Assembly: GCA_964384025.1 (NCBI GenBank)
Contig: CAYLJJ010000153.1
Coordinates: 1-9,804, forward strand
Source of the DNA: CAYLJJ01 sp964384025
GTDB taxonomy: Bacteria > Myxococcota_A > Bradymonadia > UBA7976 > UBA1532
Length of the DNA: 9,804 nucleotides
Direction of reading: 5' to 3'
This document shows positions 1 through 6,306 of this stretch, piece after piece (the first letter of the stretch is position 1; every line of letters begins with the position of its first letter). The notes under the pieces were generated by a model. It saw only the letters and a program-made list of their open reading frames with translations, did not search any database and had not been told where the DNA came from. A program made the position numbers and the translations under genes.

Positions 1-53
1 TCTGGGATCCGAAAAGCCCAATGATTACGCGAGAGGGCTGAGAGTCACACCCG
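1..53 (+). repeat. Left arm of 53-bp perfect terminal inverted repeat
   Basis: Bases 1-53 are the exact reverse complement of 9751-9803. The match stops at base 54 (A here, T expected). The arm begins TCTGGGATCCGAAAAGC and ends TCACACCCG. It reaches the very edge of the window, so its true outer limit is unknown. It could be the end of an insertion sequence, a second copy of a CRISPR leader, or a shared k-mer where an assembly contig ends. No gene is visible in it. Confidence 0.95.
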
Positions 54-96
54 ATCGTAGCGGCCGTGAGGGGATGCCAGAAATCAGCCAGTTTCC

Positions 97-241
97 TGAC
101 ACCAACAGTCTGGATATTTTTTGAGAGTGACAGCAGAGTAGCTCCATAACATGCTGAAATCATTGGAGCCGTGCTTTTAGGGATGTTCCGAAGAAACCTA
201 ATAATTTTACGAGCTTACAAAAGCTATCCAGACTGTTGTCA
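97..241. mobile_element. Possible small inverted-repeat element (MITE-like)
   Basis: A perfect 14-bp inverted repeat, CAACAGTCTGGATA at 103-116 and TATCCAGACTGTTG at 225-238, bounds about 108 bp. The similarity continues outward as TGACA at 97-101 and TGTCA at 237-241, with a 1-2 base offset. Inside is a second, nested 6-bp inverted repeat, GCTCCA at 141-146 with TGGAGC at 164-169. The whole carries no ORF and ends 11 bp after the stop codon of the neighbouring methyltransferase gene. Size, matching ends and lack of coding potential fit a miniature inverted-repeat element or a non-autonomous IS remnant. I see no clear target-site duplication. It lacks the integron attC core motifs. The rest of 54-252 shows nothing I can name. 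Confidence 0.35.
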
Positions 242-252
242 TCTGATGCTCT

Positions 253-849
253 TCAATTTCTGCGTAGCACCATCCTGACTGTAGCCGCCTTGCCCTGATG
301 TCCCTCCCCCTCTGCCAACGTGGTCAAGCTTTCCTGAAGCAGCTCCATCACTCCTCCCTCCATAAAATCTTCTCGGAGCGTTCCCAAGCTATAGAGCAGA
401 AGAGGATCCTGAGGCCCTCCACTCTGAAAGGCGAGTTGCTCCATTCGAAACGCCTCTATGATGATCACCCCTCCCGGCTTAACTGCTCGAAGCATAGAGC
501 GGTGAATCTTCACCCTAAGCGGTGGAGGGAGGTGTAGAAAGGTAGCGCAGATCATATCGTAGTGCGCCTCTTCTGGTACCCACTCGGCTAGGTCCAGCTG
601 CTCGGTCTTGATCTCAACCTCCCACTCTTTTGCCAACCGCTGTGCCTTCTCCAAGGCGACCTCGGAGAGGTCCAAAGCGGTCACCGAGAGGCCTCGACTG
701 GCCAGCCAGACGGCGTTGCGTCCTTCTCCTGCTGCCAGATCCAAAGCCTCACCCTCACCGGGGAGTCGAGTCCTCATCGATTCCAAAAAAACGTTGGGAT
801 GCTCACCATAGCGATAGTGCTCCCCAGAGAAATGTTGATCCCAATTCAT
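253..849 (-). CDS. Class I SAM-dependent methyltransferase, small (198 aa)
   Basis: This is a predicted cytosolic methyltransferase using S-adenosylmethionine; the substrate is unknown. Motif I is clear at residues 36-46 (ALDLAAGEGRN), the glycine-rich SAM-binding loop. The acidic residue ending strand 2 is D60 in TALDLS. Further motifs follow the Rossmann-like order: QLDL near 84-87, the strand-4 segment DMICATFLHLP at 98-108, and VKPGG at 123-127 followed by a hydrophobic strand. The N-terminal pattern, W..HF....Y.YG..PN.FL, occurs in methyltransferases often labelled TehB-like or 'tellurite resistance'; I do not claim tellurite as substrate. Length is normal for a stand-alone domain. The start is supported by AAGGAG (857-862 on the complement) seven bases upstream. 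It follows the lipoprotein gene on the same strand after a 200-bp gap, so it is probably separately transcribed, though I see no convincing promoter there. Confidence 0.85.
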   Translation of the reverse strand: MNWDQHFSGEHYRYGEHPNVFLESMRTRLPGEGEALDLAAGEGRNAVWLASRGLSVTALDLSEVALEKAQRLAKEWEVEIKTEQLDLAEWVPEEAHYDMICATFLHLPPPLRVKIHRSMLRAVKPGGVIIIEAFRMEQLAFQSGGPQDPLLLYSLGTLREDFMEGGVMELLQESLTTLAEGEGHQGKAATVRMVLRRN

Positions 850-1049
850 CTCTGCTCTCCTTAGAAATTTATCAGCATAAGACTCTGTTAAGTCGGGAGA
901 GGGTGCTCACTTTTTTTCCTCAATGCTCAGTTTTAAATCTAAAGCTCCACCCTAAAGTGCTCCGCCTTAAGAGGATTTTGGTCTGCGTTCACGGCGTTCT
1001 TCCTCACCACAACAGCCTCCTCACTGGCATCTTTTTGAAGAGAAGCTGT

Positions 1050-1853
1050 TTAGGGAGGGGGAGGCGCGAAGCTGCGGGCGGGGAAAGGATCAGGGCTTTG
1101 GGGAGCGGGGATGATCCCACGGCGGATCAACCCAGCTCGATCATCATAGTAGACCGCCAACAGGATTTCAGGGCGAGAGTTTCCGCGCTTAAAGGGAGCT
1201 TCTGTAGCTTGGGAGTGGCGAGCCTCCCCATAAGCTGTCCCCAGGTTCTGTCTGGGCGCTTGTTCAGAGAGAGAGCTTTCTTTGCCAGCCCTAGAGCGTC
1301 GATTTAGAGGGGGAGCTGCGGGTAGAGGAGCAGCTCTATCTCGTGCGACGTTCTCCATCGCGATGCCTACGGGAGCGCTCCGAGTCGCCTCTTTAAAAAT
1401 GGCTGCTCCTACAACCCCCAGGTTGCGCGCATCTCCCATACGGCTGGCATAGCTCTGATCTGGCTTAGAGAAGCGAAAGGTGGCCACCTGAGAGAAGCTT
1501 TTGCGAAAGCCCTCAACCAGAAGCTCTCCATAGGGTTCAATAATATAGCCCCGCTGCTCCTCGTAGGAGCCAGGTTGCCCTGAGATCACATCCCGACCAT
1601 CCACGGTGATCACCGCCTCTACGCGCTGACCGCTGTGATTCTTTAGGCGCAGTCGATAGGGCTGTCCCTCTCGTGCTTCCACCCAGGTAACACCTCCCTG
1701 AGACCAGGAGGGCAGCGGATCTCTCCAGGCATCCAGGAGTTGGAGTTGCCAGAGTCCAGCTTCAGCTTTGAGCTGACCATGAGCCAAATCCAGAGCTGGG
1801 TTGGGAGTACATGAGCAAAAGATCACCAGAACAAAAAGAGAAGAGAGACGCAT
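1050..1853 (-). CDS. Conserved lipoprotein of unknown function (267 aa)
   Basis: The protein opens with MRLSSLFVLVIFCSC: two basic-to-polar residues, a hydrophobic stretch and a Cys, so it is a likely lipoprotein with lipidation at C15 (F-C-S-C is a loose lipobox). Residues 60-155 form a compact domain with the pattern YRLRLKN.S, then VDGRDVISGQPG, RGYIIEPYG and SYASRMGDARNLGVVGAAIF, which I recognise as a conserved uncharacterised proteobacterial family. Residues 170-220 are low complexity (Ala, Pro, Arg, Ser), followed by a second conserved block, NLGTAYGEARHS to YYDDRAGLIRRGIIP (203-249), typical of the same family, and a Pro-rich tail. The reading frame is open for 13 codons upstream (to 1892), but the start at 1853 is preferred: GGAGG lies five bases before it and the signal peptide begins there. 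It diverges from the response-regulator gene, with 80 bp between them. Function is unknown; a cell-envelope location is inferred. Confidence 0.75.
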   Translation of the reverse strand: MRLSSLFVLVIFCSCTPNPALDLAHGQLKAEAGLWQLQLLDAWRDPLPSWSQGGVTWVEAREGQPYRLRLKNHSGQRVEAVITVDGRDVISGQPGSYEEQRGYIIEPYGELLVEGFRKSFSQVATFRFSKPDQSYASRMGDARNLGVVGAAIFKEATRSAPVGIAMENVARDRAAPLPAAPPLNRRSRAGKESSLSEQAPRQNLGTAYGEARHSQATEAPFKRGNSRPEILLAVYYDDRAGLIRRGIIPAPQSPDPFPARSFAPPPP

Positions 1854-1933
1854 TTTTACCTCCAGGCCGGCGCAATCAACGCAGCAGCACAACAGCAGGT
1901 CTGATCAAGAGAAAAATCTGCTACTGTCCTTCC
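1854..1933. promoter_or_regulatory. Divergent intergenic region, lipoprotein / response regulator
   Basis: This 80-bp gap separates two genes read outward, so it should hold the promoter of at least one of them. It contains the Shine-Dalgarno of the lipoprotein gene (GGAGG on the complement, about 1859-1863). I could not find a sigma54 -24/-12 element (TGGC-N8-TGC type) or a good sigma70 pair on either strand. The side facing the response regulator has no clear Shine-Dalgarno either. The regulatory role is inferred from gene orientation only. Confidence 0.35.
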
Positions 1934-3343
1934 ATGAACCTGCGAGACCGAAAAATCAGGGTACTTGTTGTAGACGACGAGCGCTCCATTCAGAGGAGTT
2001 GGGTTCATTTCCTGAACCCACAACAGGGGGAGTTTCAGGTCTACACCGCCTTCAGTGGCTCTGAAGCGATCCAGCTCCTTCAGAGCTACTCCATAGATGT
2101 ACTTGTCACCGATATTCGAATGGAGGGGATGACAGGGATTGAGCTGCTCAAATATTCCAAGCGGCACTGGCCTGAGGTTGAGGTGATCCTGATGACTGCG
2201 CACGGCAGCGTTGAGGATGCGATCTCTGCCATTCAAAGTGGGGCCTTTCACTATCTCACCAAGCCCTTCATCGACATCAAAGAGTGCATCCATAAGGTGA
2301 GGCAGGCTGCCCAGATCAAGGCCCTCCGAGAAGAGAACAGAGCCCTCAGGGAGGGCAAGGAGCCTGATCTCCTCAAGAGCCAATCCCCCCAGATGCTGCC
2401 GATCATCAACACGATAGAGCGTGTTTCCAGGGCCAATGTGCCGGTGCTTATCACCGGACCCTCTGGTTCAGGTAAGACCGTGATCGCCAAAGAGATCCAT
2501 CGCTTGAGCGATCGTGCATTTCAGCCCTTTGTGGTGATCGACTGTGGGGTCTCCAATCCCAACCTGATTGAGTCAGAACTCTTTGGTCAAATCCCAGGCG
2601 CCTTTAGCGAGGCGCAGAGACGCAAGGGGCTTATTGCTGAAGCTCACAAAGGAACTCTCTTTTTGGATGAGATCGGTAACCTCCCTTTTCATCTCCAACC
2701 CCGGTTCCTTCGGATCCTCAGCGAGAAGACTTTTCGCCCTTTGGGCAGCAATCAAGAGATCGATATCGACGTGCGTGTCCTCAGCGCTACAAATATGGAT
2801 CTACAGGAGGCGGTCAAGCAGGGCAGGTTTCGGAAAGATCTCCTCTTTCGCTTGAAGGTAGCAGAGATCAAGATGCCTCCGCTGCGAGAGCGCCGCGAGG
2901 ATATCCCCAGCTTGGCGGTGCGCATACTTCACAGCATCGGGAGCAGCAAGCAGCTCAGCCCTGAGTTTCTGGAGCGGCTTATGAACTATTCTTGGCCTGG
3001 AAACATCAGGGAACTTTTTAGTGAGCTTCAGATGGCCGTGCTCAGTGAGCCGGGCCAGAGCCTTAAGGTCTCTAGCTTGAGCCCTGAGCTTCAAGCAGAG
3101 CCCGAACAGCCCACTTACTCTGAGCGTCTGCCCAGCTCTCTGGTGGATCTAAGCAAACCCTGGAAGCAGGCCAAAAGAGAGTCACTGAGGCAGGTACAGA
3201 TCGAATATCTCTCAGGTTTGATGGAGAGGTATACAGGAAATCTCACTCAATGTGCTCGACATGCAGGGATCGACCGCTCCAACTTTCGCAGGTGGCTCAA
3301 GCAAAATATCCCCGACTATCAGGCACGCTTTAAGAAGGGCTGA
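1934..3343 (+). CDS. NtrC-family response regulator, sigma54 activator type (469 aa)
   Basis: This is a three-domain transcription activator. Receiver domain (about 6-125): acidic pair D14-D15, phospho-acceptor D60 in VTDIRM, T88 and K110 in TKPF. A charged linker (126-150) precedes the AAA+ domain: Walker A GPSGSGKT at 175-182, Walker B TLFLDE at 241-246, sensor-type VLSATN at 282-287, arginine-finger region GRFRKDLLFRL at 297-307, PPLRER at 315-320 and WPGNIREL at 354-361. The C terminus (about 415-457) is a Fis-type helix-turn-helix with GN..QCARHAGIDRSNFRRWLK. The sigma54-contacting loop, normally GAFTGA, reads GAFSEA at 222-227. The frame is open upstream to 1811, but M1 at 1934 is chosen because the receiver fold starts six residues later and the upstream stretch overlaps the lipoprotein gene. 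There is no good Shine-Dalgarno before 1934. No sensor kinase is nearby; the divergent lipoprotein gene is a plausible target. Confidence 0.93.
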   Translation: MNLRDRKIRVLVVDDERSIQRSWVHFLNPQQGEFQVYTAFSGSEAIQLLQSYSIDVLVTDIRMEGMTGIELLKYSKRHWPEVEVILMTAHGSVEDAISAIQSGAFHYLTKPFIDIKECIHKVRQAAQIKALREENRALREGKEPDLLKSQSPQMLPIINTIERVSRANVPVLITGPSGSGKTVIAKEIHRLSDRAFQPFVVIDCGVSNPNLIESELFGQIPGAFSEAQRRKGLIAEAHKGTLFLDEIGNLPFHLQPRFLRILSEKTFRPLGSNQEIDIDVRVLSATNMDLQEAVKQGRFRKDLLFRLKVAEIKMPPLRERREDIPSLAVRILHSIGSSKQLSPEFLERLMNYSWPGNIRELFSELQMAVLSEPGQSLKVSSLSPELQAEPEQPTYSERLPSSLVDLSKPWKQAKRESLRQVQIEYLSGLMERYTGNLTQCARHAGIDRSNFRRWLKQNIPDYQARFKKG

Positions 3344-3359
3344 AGAGATTGCTCTGGAA

Positions 3360-3581
3360 TCAGACGAAGGGGCAGGAGCCTGTCGCGCAGCTGCCTGTAT
3401 TACAGGAGGGGGCCTCCATCTTGTTCCCCCCAGCACCCACGCCGCCTCGCACCGCAAAAGCGGTGAAGCGCTTCTCCAACTCCTCAGCTCCACACTCGGG
3501 GCAACTGGGCACGGTGGAGCTTTGCACAAAAGCTTCAAAGGGGTGCTCGCAGCTCTTGCAGGTGTAGCGGTACAGCGGCAT
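3360..3581 (-). CDS. FmdB-family zinc ribbon protein (73 aa)
   Basis: This is a small protein with the standard opening of the FmdB putative regulator family, MPLYRYTCKSC, followed by F..F. Two CxxC pairs, C8/C11 and C27/C30, form a zinc ribbon. A Gly-rich linker (46-52) leads to a Cys-containing tail, SCNTGSCATGSC, with C60, C65 and C70, which is also common in the family. An ATG one codon upstream (3584) is possible, but the second ATG at 3581 gives the family-standard start and a better distance (six bases) to AGGAG on the complement. The family's role is not well established; it is usually annotated as a regulatory protein by similarity to FmdB of the formamidase operon. It converges with the response regulator across a 16-bp gap, and diverges from the next gene with 85 bp between them. 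Confidence 0.88.
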   Translation of the reverse strand: MPLYRYTCKSCEHPFEAFVQSSTVPSCPECGAEELEKRFTAFAVRGGVGAGGNKMEAPSCNTGSCATGSCPFV

Positions 3582-3666
3582 CATCCTCTCCTCTCAAGAA
3601 AATCAACACTCAGAGCCTCCAAGGCTCCAAAGTGTTTCATACGAGTCCAAACAAAATCGGAGATAG

Positions 3667-4491
3667 ATGAGCTTTCTTTCTGAGTTACTTCTACAAGCGG
3701 GAGAGCGCACACCTGAGATCTGGTTTCAAGAGATCGCTGAGTTGCTGCTCAATGGCTGTCAGCTCCTGGTGGCTGGAGCGCCTCACCGTCTCTTGGAGAT
3801 CGAGTTCTACTACCACGCAGAAGAACACCTTGATCCGTTCGCCCACTGTGATCCTCTTCAGAAGAGCGAGGCCCGTTGGTACTTCCATCGAGAAGCGGGA
3901 GGCTATCGTGGAGGGAGCTTTAAGGGTCTAGATATCAGCTTCGCGCCAGAAGGGGAATTTGGAGGAATCTTGATCCGCAGCTTAGAGAGCCCTGATGGTC
4001 ACCTGATCAACGGCTGCTCCCTCTGTGTAGATCATCTCCTTTCTCAAACAGGACATAAGCGGGTTGCAGAGCTGGACGAGGCGATCGCAGAGCGCAAGGT
4101 TTGGGAGCAGAGCAGCCCTCTCTGCTTAGAACCCTGTCCCGACCTAGAGCAGCGAATGGTCCTGGCCACCGCGCGGGTGGGCTTGACCCTCAAGCGTATG
4201 TATCAACATCGAGAGATGCCTGCCTATATCATGCGGAACTATCGCTTCCTCAGCGATCCCAAGATCAAAAAGGGCAAGATCCACAGCGTCATCGCCTTAC
4301 ATAAGATGGGGCGCTCTCCAGATGAGATCCGAACCCTAGCCAAGAGCCCTGCGCGCAGCATTCAGGGCTACCTACGCGCTTTTCAGGAGGGTCTGGAGTT
4401 AGAGAACTTTAACCGCTTTCGAGGGCGCTCACTCAAGGTCGCGGATCTTTGTCAGCTTCATGGCGCTTGGCAGCGTCACTATGGAGACTAA
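3667..4491 (+). CDS. Conserved protein, possible alkyladenine DNA glycosylase relative (274 aa)
   Basis: I recognise the pattern of a conserved, poorly characterised family: LLEIEFYYH (42-50), DPFAHCDPLQ (56-65), WYFHR (71-75), GGYRGGSFKGLDI (78-90) and GGILIRSLESPDG (99-111), then VDHLL (121-125). The order and spacing resemble the alkyladenine (3-methyladenine) DNA glycosylase fold, where a V-E-x-E-A-Y strand carries the catalytic Glu, followed by an AAH motif, a Y-x-Y segment and LIRALEP. On that reading E44 or E46 is the equivalent Glu; this is my inference, not an established assignment. The C-terminal third (about 200-245) is basic and helical, with a possible helix-turn-helix, MGRSPDEIRTLAKSPARSIQGY in outline. 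No signal peptide is seen. GGAG lies about five bases upstream of the ATG. The gene converges with the PHP-like gene, only five bases apart. The existence of the gene is secure; its function is tentative. Confidence 0.8.
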   Translation: MSFLSELLLQAGERTPEIWFQEIAELLLNGCQLLVAGAPHRLLEIEFYYHAEEHLDPFAHCDPLQKSEARWYFHREAGGYRGGSFKGLDISFAPEGEFGGILIRSLESPDGHLINGCSLCVDHLLSQTGHKRVAELDEAIAERKVWEQSSPLCLEPCPDLEQRMVLATARVGLTLKRMYQHREMPAYIMRNYRFLSDPKIKKGKIHSVIALHKMGRSPDEIRTLAKSPARSIQGYLRAFQEGLELENFNRFRGRSLKVADLCQLHGAWQRHYGD

Positions 4492-4496
4492 GAGAT

Positions 4497-5291
4497 TCAG
4501 CGCCTTCGCCCTTCAGAACGAGGACGGCGCCCTGAACCATCACCGCGTCGTCCTCCTCGTCCAGAGTTCTCGGAACGAGGGCGGCGCCCCGAACCATCAC
4601 CACGTCGCCCTCCCCGTCCGGGCCCTTCCGAGCGCCTCTGCTCCTCTCTTCGTGGTGGAGGAGCAGAGCGATCTCGGGGAGCCTCAGGCTCCTCAAACTC
4701 TACAGGCCAACAGGCACCCGCGCCCAGCGCCTCGGTGAGCTGCTTTTGGGTCTCTACTGCCTCTCCAAAGACCGTCGCAGCCAGGCCCAGGTAGTTGAGA
4801 TCTCCACCACAACTCCCTAGGCGACCGATATTCCGCTGATGGGCGACCTGATCAGCCATACGATCCCAGCGGTAGCGACCCCGGCCGACGCGACACTCTA
4901 GGGCTGCCAGCTCTTTGATGGCATAGATTCGATCCCCCCAACAGGGTCCGGCGATCTGCTGAAATGGATGACTGGCCAACAGGGCCCCGTCAGCGTCCTT
5001 GACGGCTTCTAGAGCTTCACGAGCTTCCCAACATCCCTCACCCCAGTCGGCTTCGAAGAAGCTGGAGTTGGGTTGCTTGGGAAGAAAGAGGAGCGTTCCA
5101 TACTGAGTGGGTAGAGCCACTGCCGCGAAGGCCAGGAAACCTTCAGCCTCCAGCGCCTCAAGATAAGCAGGGAGACGATCCGCACGTCCCCTGTCATTGA
5201 GGATGGCCCCCTCCAAACCGCTGTCAACCATCCGCTGCATCAGGACCCCAGGCTCAACACCAACGATGGAGAGATTTACATCGATAAGCAC
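4497..5291 (-). CDS. PHP-like domain protein with Arg/Gly-rich repeat tail (264 aa)
   Basis: Residues 1-180 look like a polymerase-and-histidinol-phosphatase (PHP) fold: a hydrophobic first strand (LIDVNLSIVG), a helix and strand ending GAILND (28-33), LLASHPF (104-110, cf. the PHP 'AHP' motif), ALECRVGRGR (130-139) and GRLGSCGGDLNYLGLAATVF (156-175, cf. 'GSDAH...G...T.F'). The usual first-strand HxH and the DAH histidine are absent, so metal binding and phosphoesterase activity may be reduced or lost. From about 200 the chain turns acidic, then strongly basic; residues 221-258 are two copies of a 19-residue Arg/Gly unit ending in a basic tip, as in nucleic-acid-binding tails. The start codon is GTG at 5291, backed by AAGGAGG on the complement about four bases upstream; the frame then reads L-I-D-V as in related proteins. 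I cannot name a gene symbol. Confidence 0.75.
   Translation of the reverse strand: MLIDVNLSIVGVEPGVLMQRMVDSGLEGAILNDRGRADRLPAYLEALEAEGFLAFAAVALPTQYGTLLFLPKQPNSSFFEADWGEGCWEAREALEAVKDADGALLASHPFQQIAGPCWGDRIYAIKELAALECRVGRGRYRWDRMADQVAHQRNIGRLGSCGGDLNYLGLAATVFGEAVETQKQLTEALGAGACWPVEFEEPEAPRDRSAPPPRREEQRRSEGPGRGGRRGDGSGRRPRSENSGRGGRRGDGSGRRPRSEGRRR
4518..4631 (-). repeat. Two tandem 57-bp coding repeats (Arg/Gly tail)
   Basis: Two in-frame 57-bp units, about 4575-4631 and 4518-4574, each encode 19 residues built on GRGGRRGDGSGRRPR. The protein copies are identical except at two or three positions (EGP versus ENS), while the DNA copies differ at several third positions. The duplication is therefore not very recent, or the protein sequence has been held by selection. 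It forms the basic C-terminal tail of the PHP-like protein. Confidence 0.9.
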
Positions 5292-5718
5292 AGCACCTCC
5301 TTGATCTTTTGCCCTCTCCCTACTGCGAACGAGGGTAAATTTCGAGACTTTTGTAAGCCTCGGAGAGTCGCCTAAAGGGGTTTTACCTCTAAGCGCTCGC
5401 AGAACTGTAGATGAACCTCTCGATTCATACAGCTTCCATCATCCAGCCAAAGGCCTGATCCCCAACAACCTCTGGTGTGCAAAGAGTCCAGGTTACCGAC
5501 GACATGTCCTAACCAGCGCCTTGCACGCCGTTGGTGTCGGCGCAGATTTTTAAATTTCAGGTGTGATCCATTTCGAGTCTTGGAGGAGTTGGAGATGAGT
5601 TGGCACTTCTACATGGCCTAAAGCGCAAGGCGTCGAGATCTGCGGCAGCCCGCGTCACATAGGTTGCGTGCTTATCGAAGGAGACCCTCTTCACTGTGAT
5701 GATGGATAGCCTATCTTC
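5292..5718. other. Non-coding stretch before the leader-distal end of the CRISPR array
   Basis: This stretch of 427 bp has no convincing gene. It holds the Shine-Dalgarno and presumably the promoter of the PHP-like gene at its left end. A weak terminator-like hairpin on the plus strand, CGCCG (5526-5530) with CGGCG (5538-5542), is followed by five T (5547-5551), but no plus-strand gene ends nearby. A nine-codon ORF at 5595-5621 (ATG to TAA, MSWHFYMA) has GGAGG upstream; just after it, another frame stays open to 5709. This could be a gene remnant or chance. The stretch is not AT-rich and lies beside decayed repeats, so it is unlikely to be the CRISPR leader. Confidence 0.6.
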
Positions 5719-5783
5719 ATCCAATCCCCGCTTATGTGGGGGAAACTCCGCTCTGGGTCAATCCCCGCTTATGCGGGAGAAAC
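5719..5783 (-). repeat. Degenerate terminal repeats with a 9-nt spacer
   Basis: The two leftmost repeats are 5719-5746 (five differences from consensus) and 5756-5783 (two differences, including A in the GGGGG run). Both carry T where all other repeats have C at position 15 (CTTATG instead of CTCATG). Only nine bases separate them, against 33 elsewhere, and the next spacer is 35 nt (5784-5818). This is the decay expected at the oldest, leader-distal end, plus a deletion within the first spacer. Confidence 0.9.
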
Positions 5784-6151
5784 CATGGGTACAATTTACG
5801 AATAGCCGACGACGAATGGGTCAATCCCCGCTCATGCGGGGGAAATGCACAGGGTCAAGGTCTTCGGCAAGCAAACGGAGGTCAATCCCCGCTCATGCGG
5901 GGGAAACCTGGTGGAGTTGGGCTGAGGTGGTGATTTTTGAGGTCAATCCCCGCTCATGCGGGGGAAACTGTGATTGTCTGGAGTTCTGCTGTGGGGCCAT
6001 CGGTCAATCCCCGCTCATGCGGGGGAAACAGCACGGGCCGCGTGGATGGCAGGCTGGCTTGAGGTCAATCCCCGCTCATGCGGGGGAAACACCCGCGCAC
6101 AAAAGCATCCGGTCGATCCTTATGGTCAATCCCCGCTCATGCGGGGGAAAC

Positions 6152-6184
6152 CTCTCGAGAGAGTTCGCCCAACTCTCGAGAGAG
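6152..6184. repeat. Palindromic spacer with terminator-like stem
   Basis: The spacer contains the self-complementary 10-mer CTCTCGAGAG twice (6152-6161 and 6173-6182) and a 7-bp stem, GAGAGTT (6159-6165) with AACTCTC (6171-6177), around a CGCCC loop. The source protospacer probably formed a hairpin in its own genome. Confidence 0.85.
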
Positions 6185-6306
6185 GGTCAATCCCCGCTCA
6201 TGCGGGGGAAACCAGCTCCTTGAGTCAGGCGGCGGCAACCAGATCGGTCAATCCCCGCTCATGCGGGGGAAACCAGCTCCTTGAGTCAGGCGGCGGCAAC
6301 CAGATC
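6185..6306 (-). repeat. Tandem duplication of one repeat-spacer unit
   Basis: Spacers 6213-6245 and 6274-6306 are identical over all 33 bases (both begin CAGCTCCTTGAGTCAGG). The 61-bp unit is duplicated in tandem, most simply by unequal recombination or replication slippage between repeats. Confidence 0.97.

Noticed and set aside
97..241. Integron attC site
   Set aside because: The arms lack the attC core motifs (RYYYAAC and GTTRRRY), and there is no cassette-like arrangement.
630..1307. Plus-strand open frame spanning the methyltransferase and lipoprotein genes
   Set aside because: It is antisense to two well-supported genes, rich in Arg/Pro/Ser and without recognisable motifs.
1811..1933. 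Upstream extension of the response regulator by 41 codons
   Set aside because: It overlaps the start of the divergent lipoprotein gene, has no similarity to a receiver domain, and family members begin just before the first receiver strand.
1856..2383. Open frame on the minus strand opposite the response regulator
   Set aside because: It is a shadow of the strongly supported plus-strand gene and shows no domain pattern.
3252..3683. Plus-strand open frame across the FmdB gene
   Set aside because: It runs through the end of the regulator, antisense to the FmdB-type gene, and into the next gene; no motif supports it.
4460..4738. Plus-strand open frame opposite the Arg/Gly tail
   Set aside because: It is produced by the antisense of the GC-rich tandem repeat; the minus-strand gene has a good start, ribosome site and fold pattern.
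5526..5551. Intrinsic terminator on the plus strand
   Set aside because: The stem is only five pairs and no plus-strand gene ends before it; for the leftward array transcript the T-run is on the wrong strand.
5292..5718. CRISPR leader on the left side
   Set aside because: The neighbouring repeats are the degenerate ones, and the repeat's type I-E form reads on the minus strand; both place the leader on the right.
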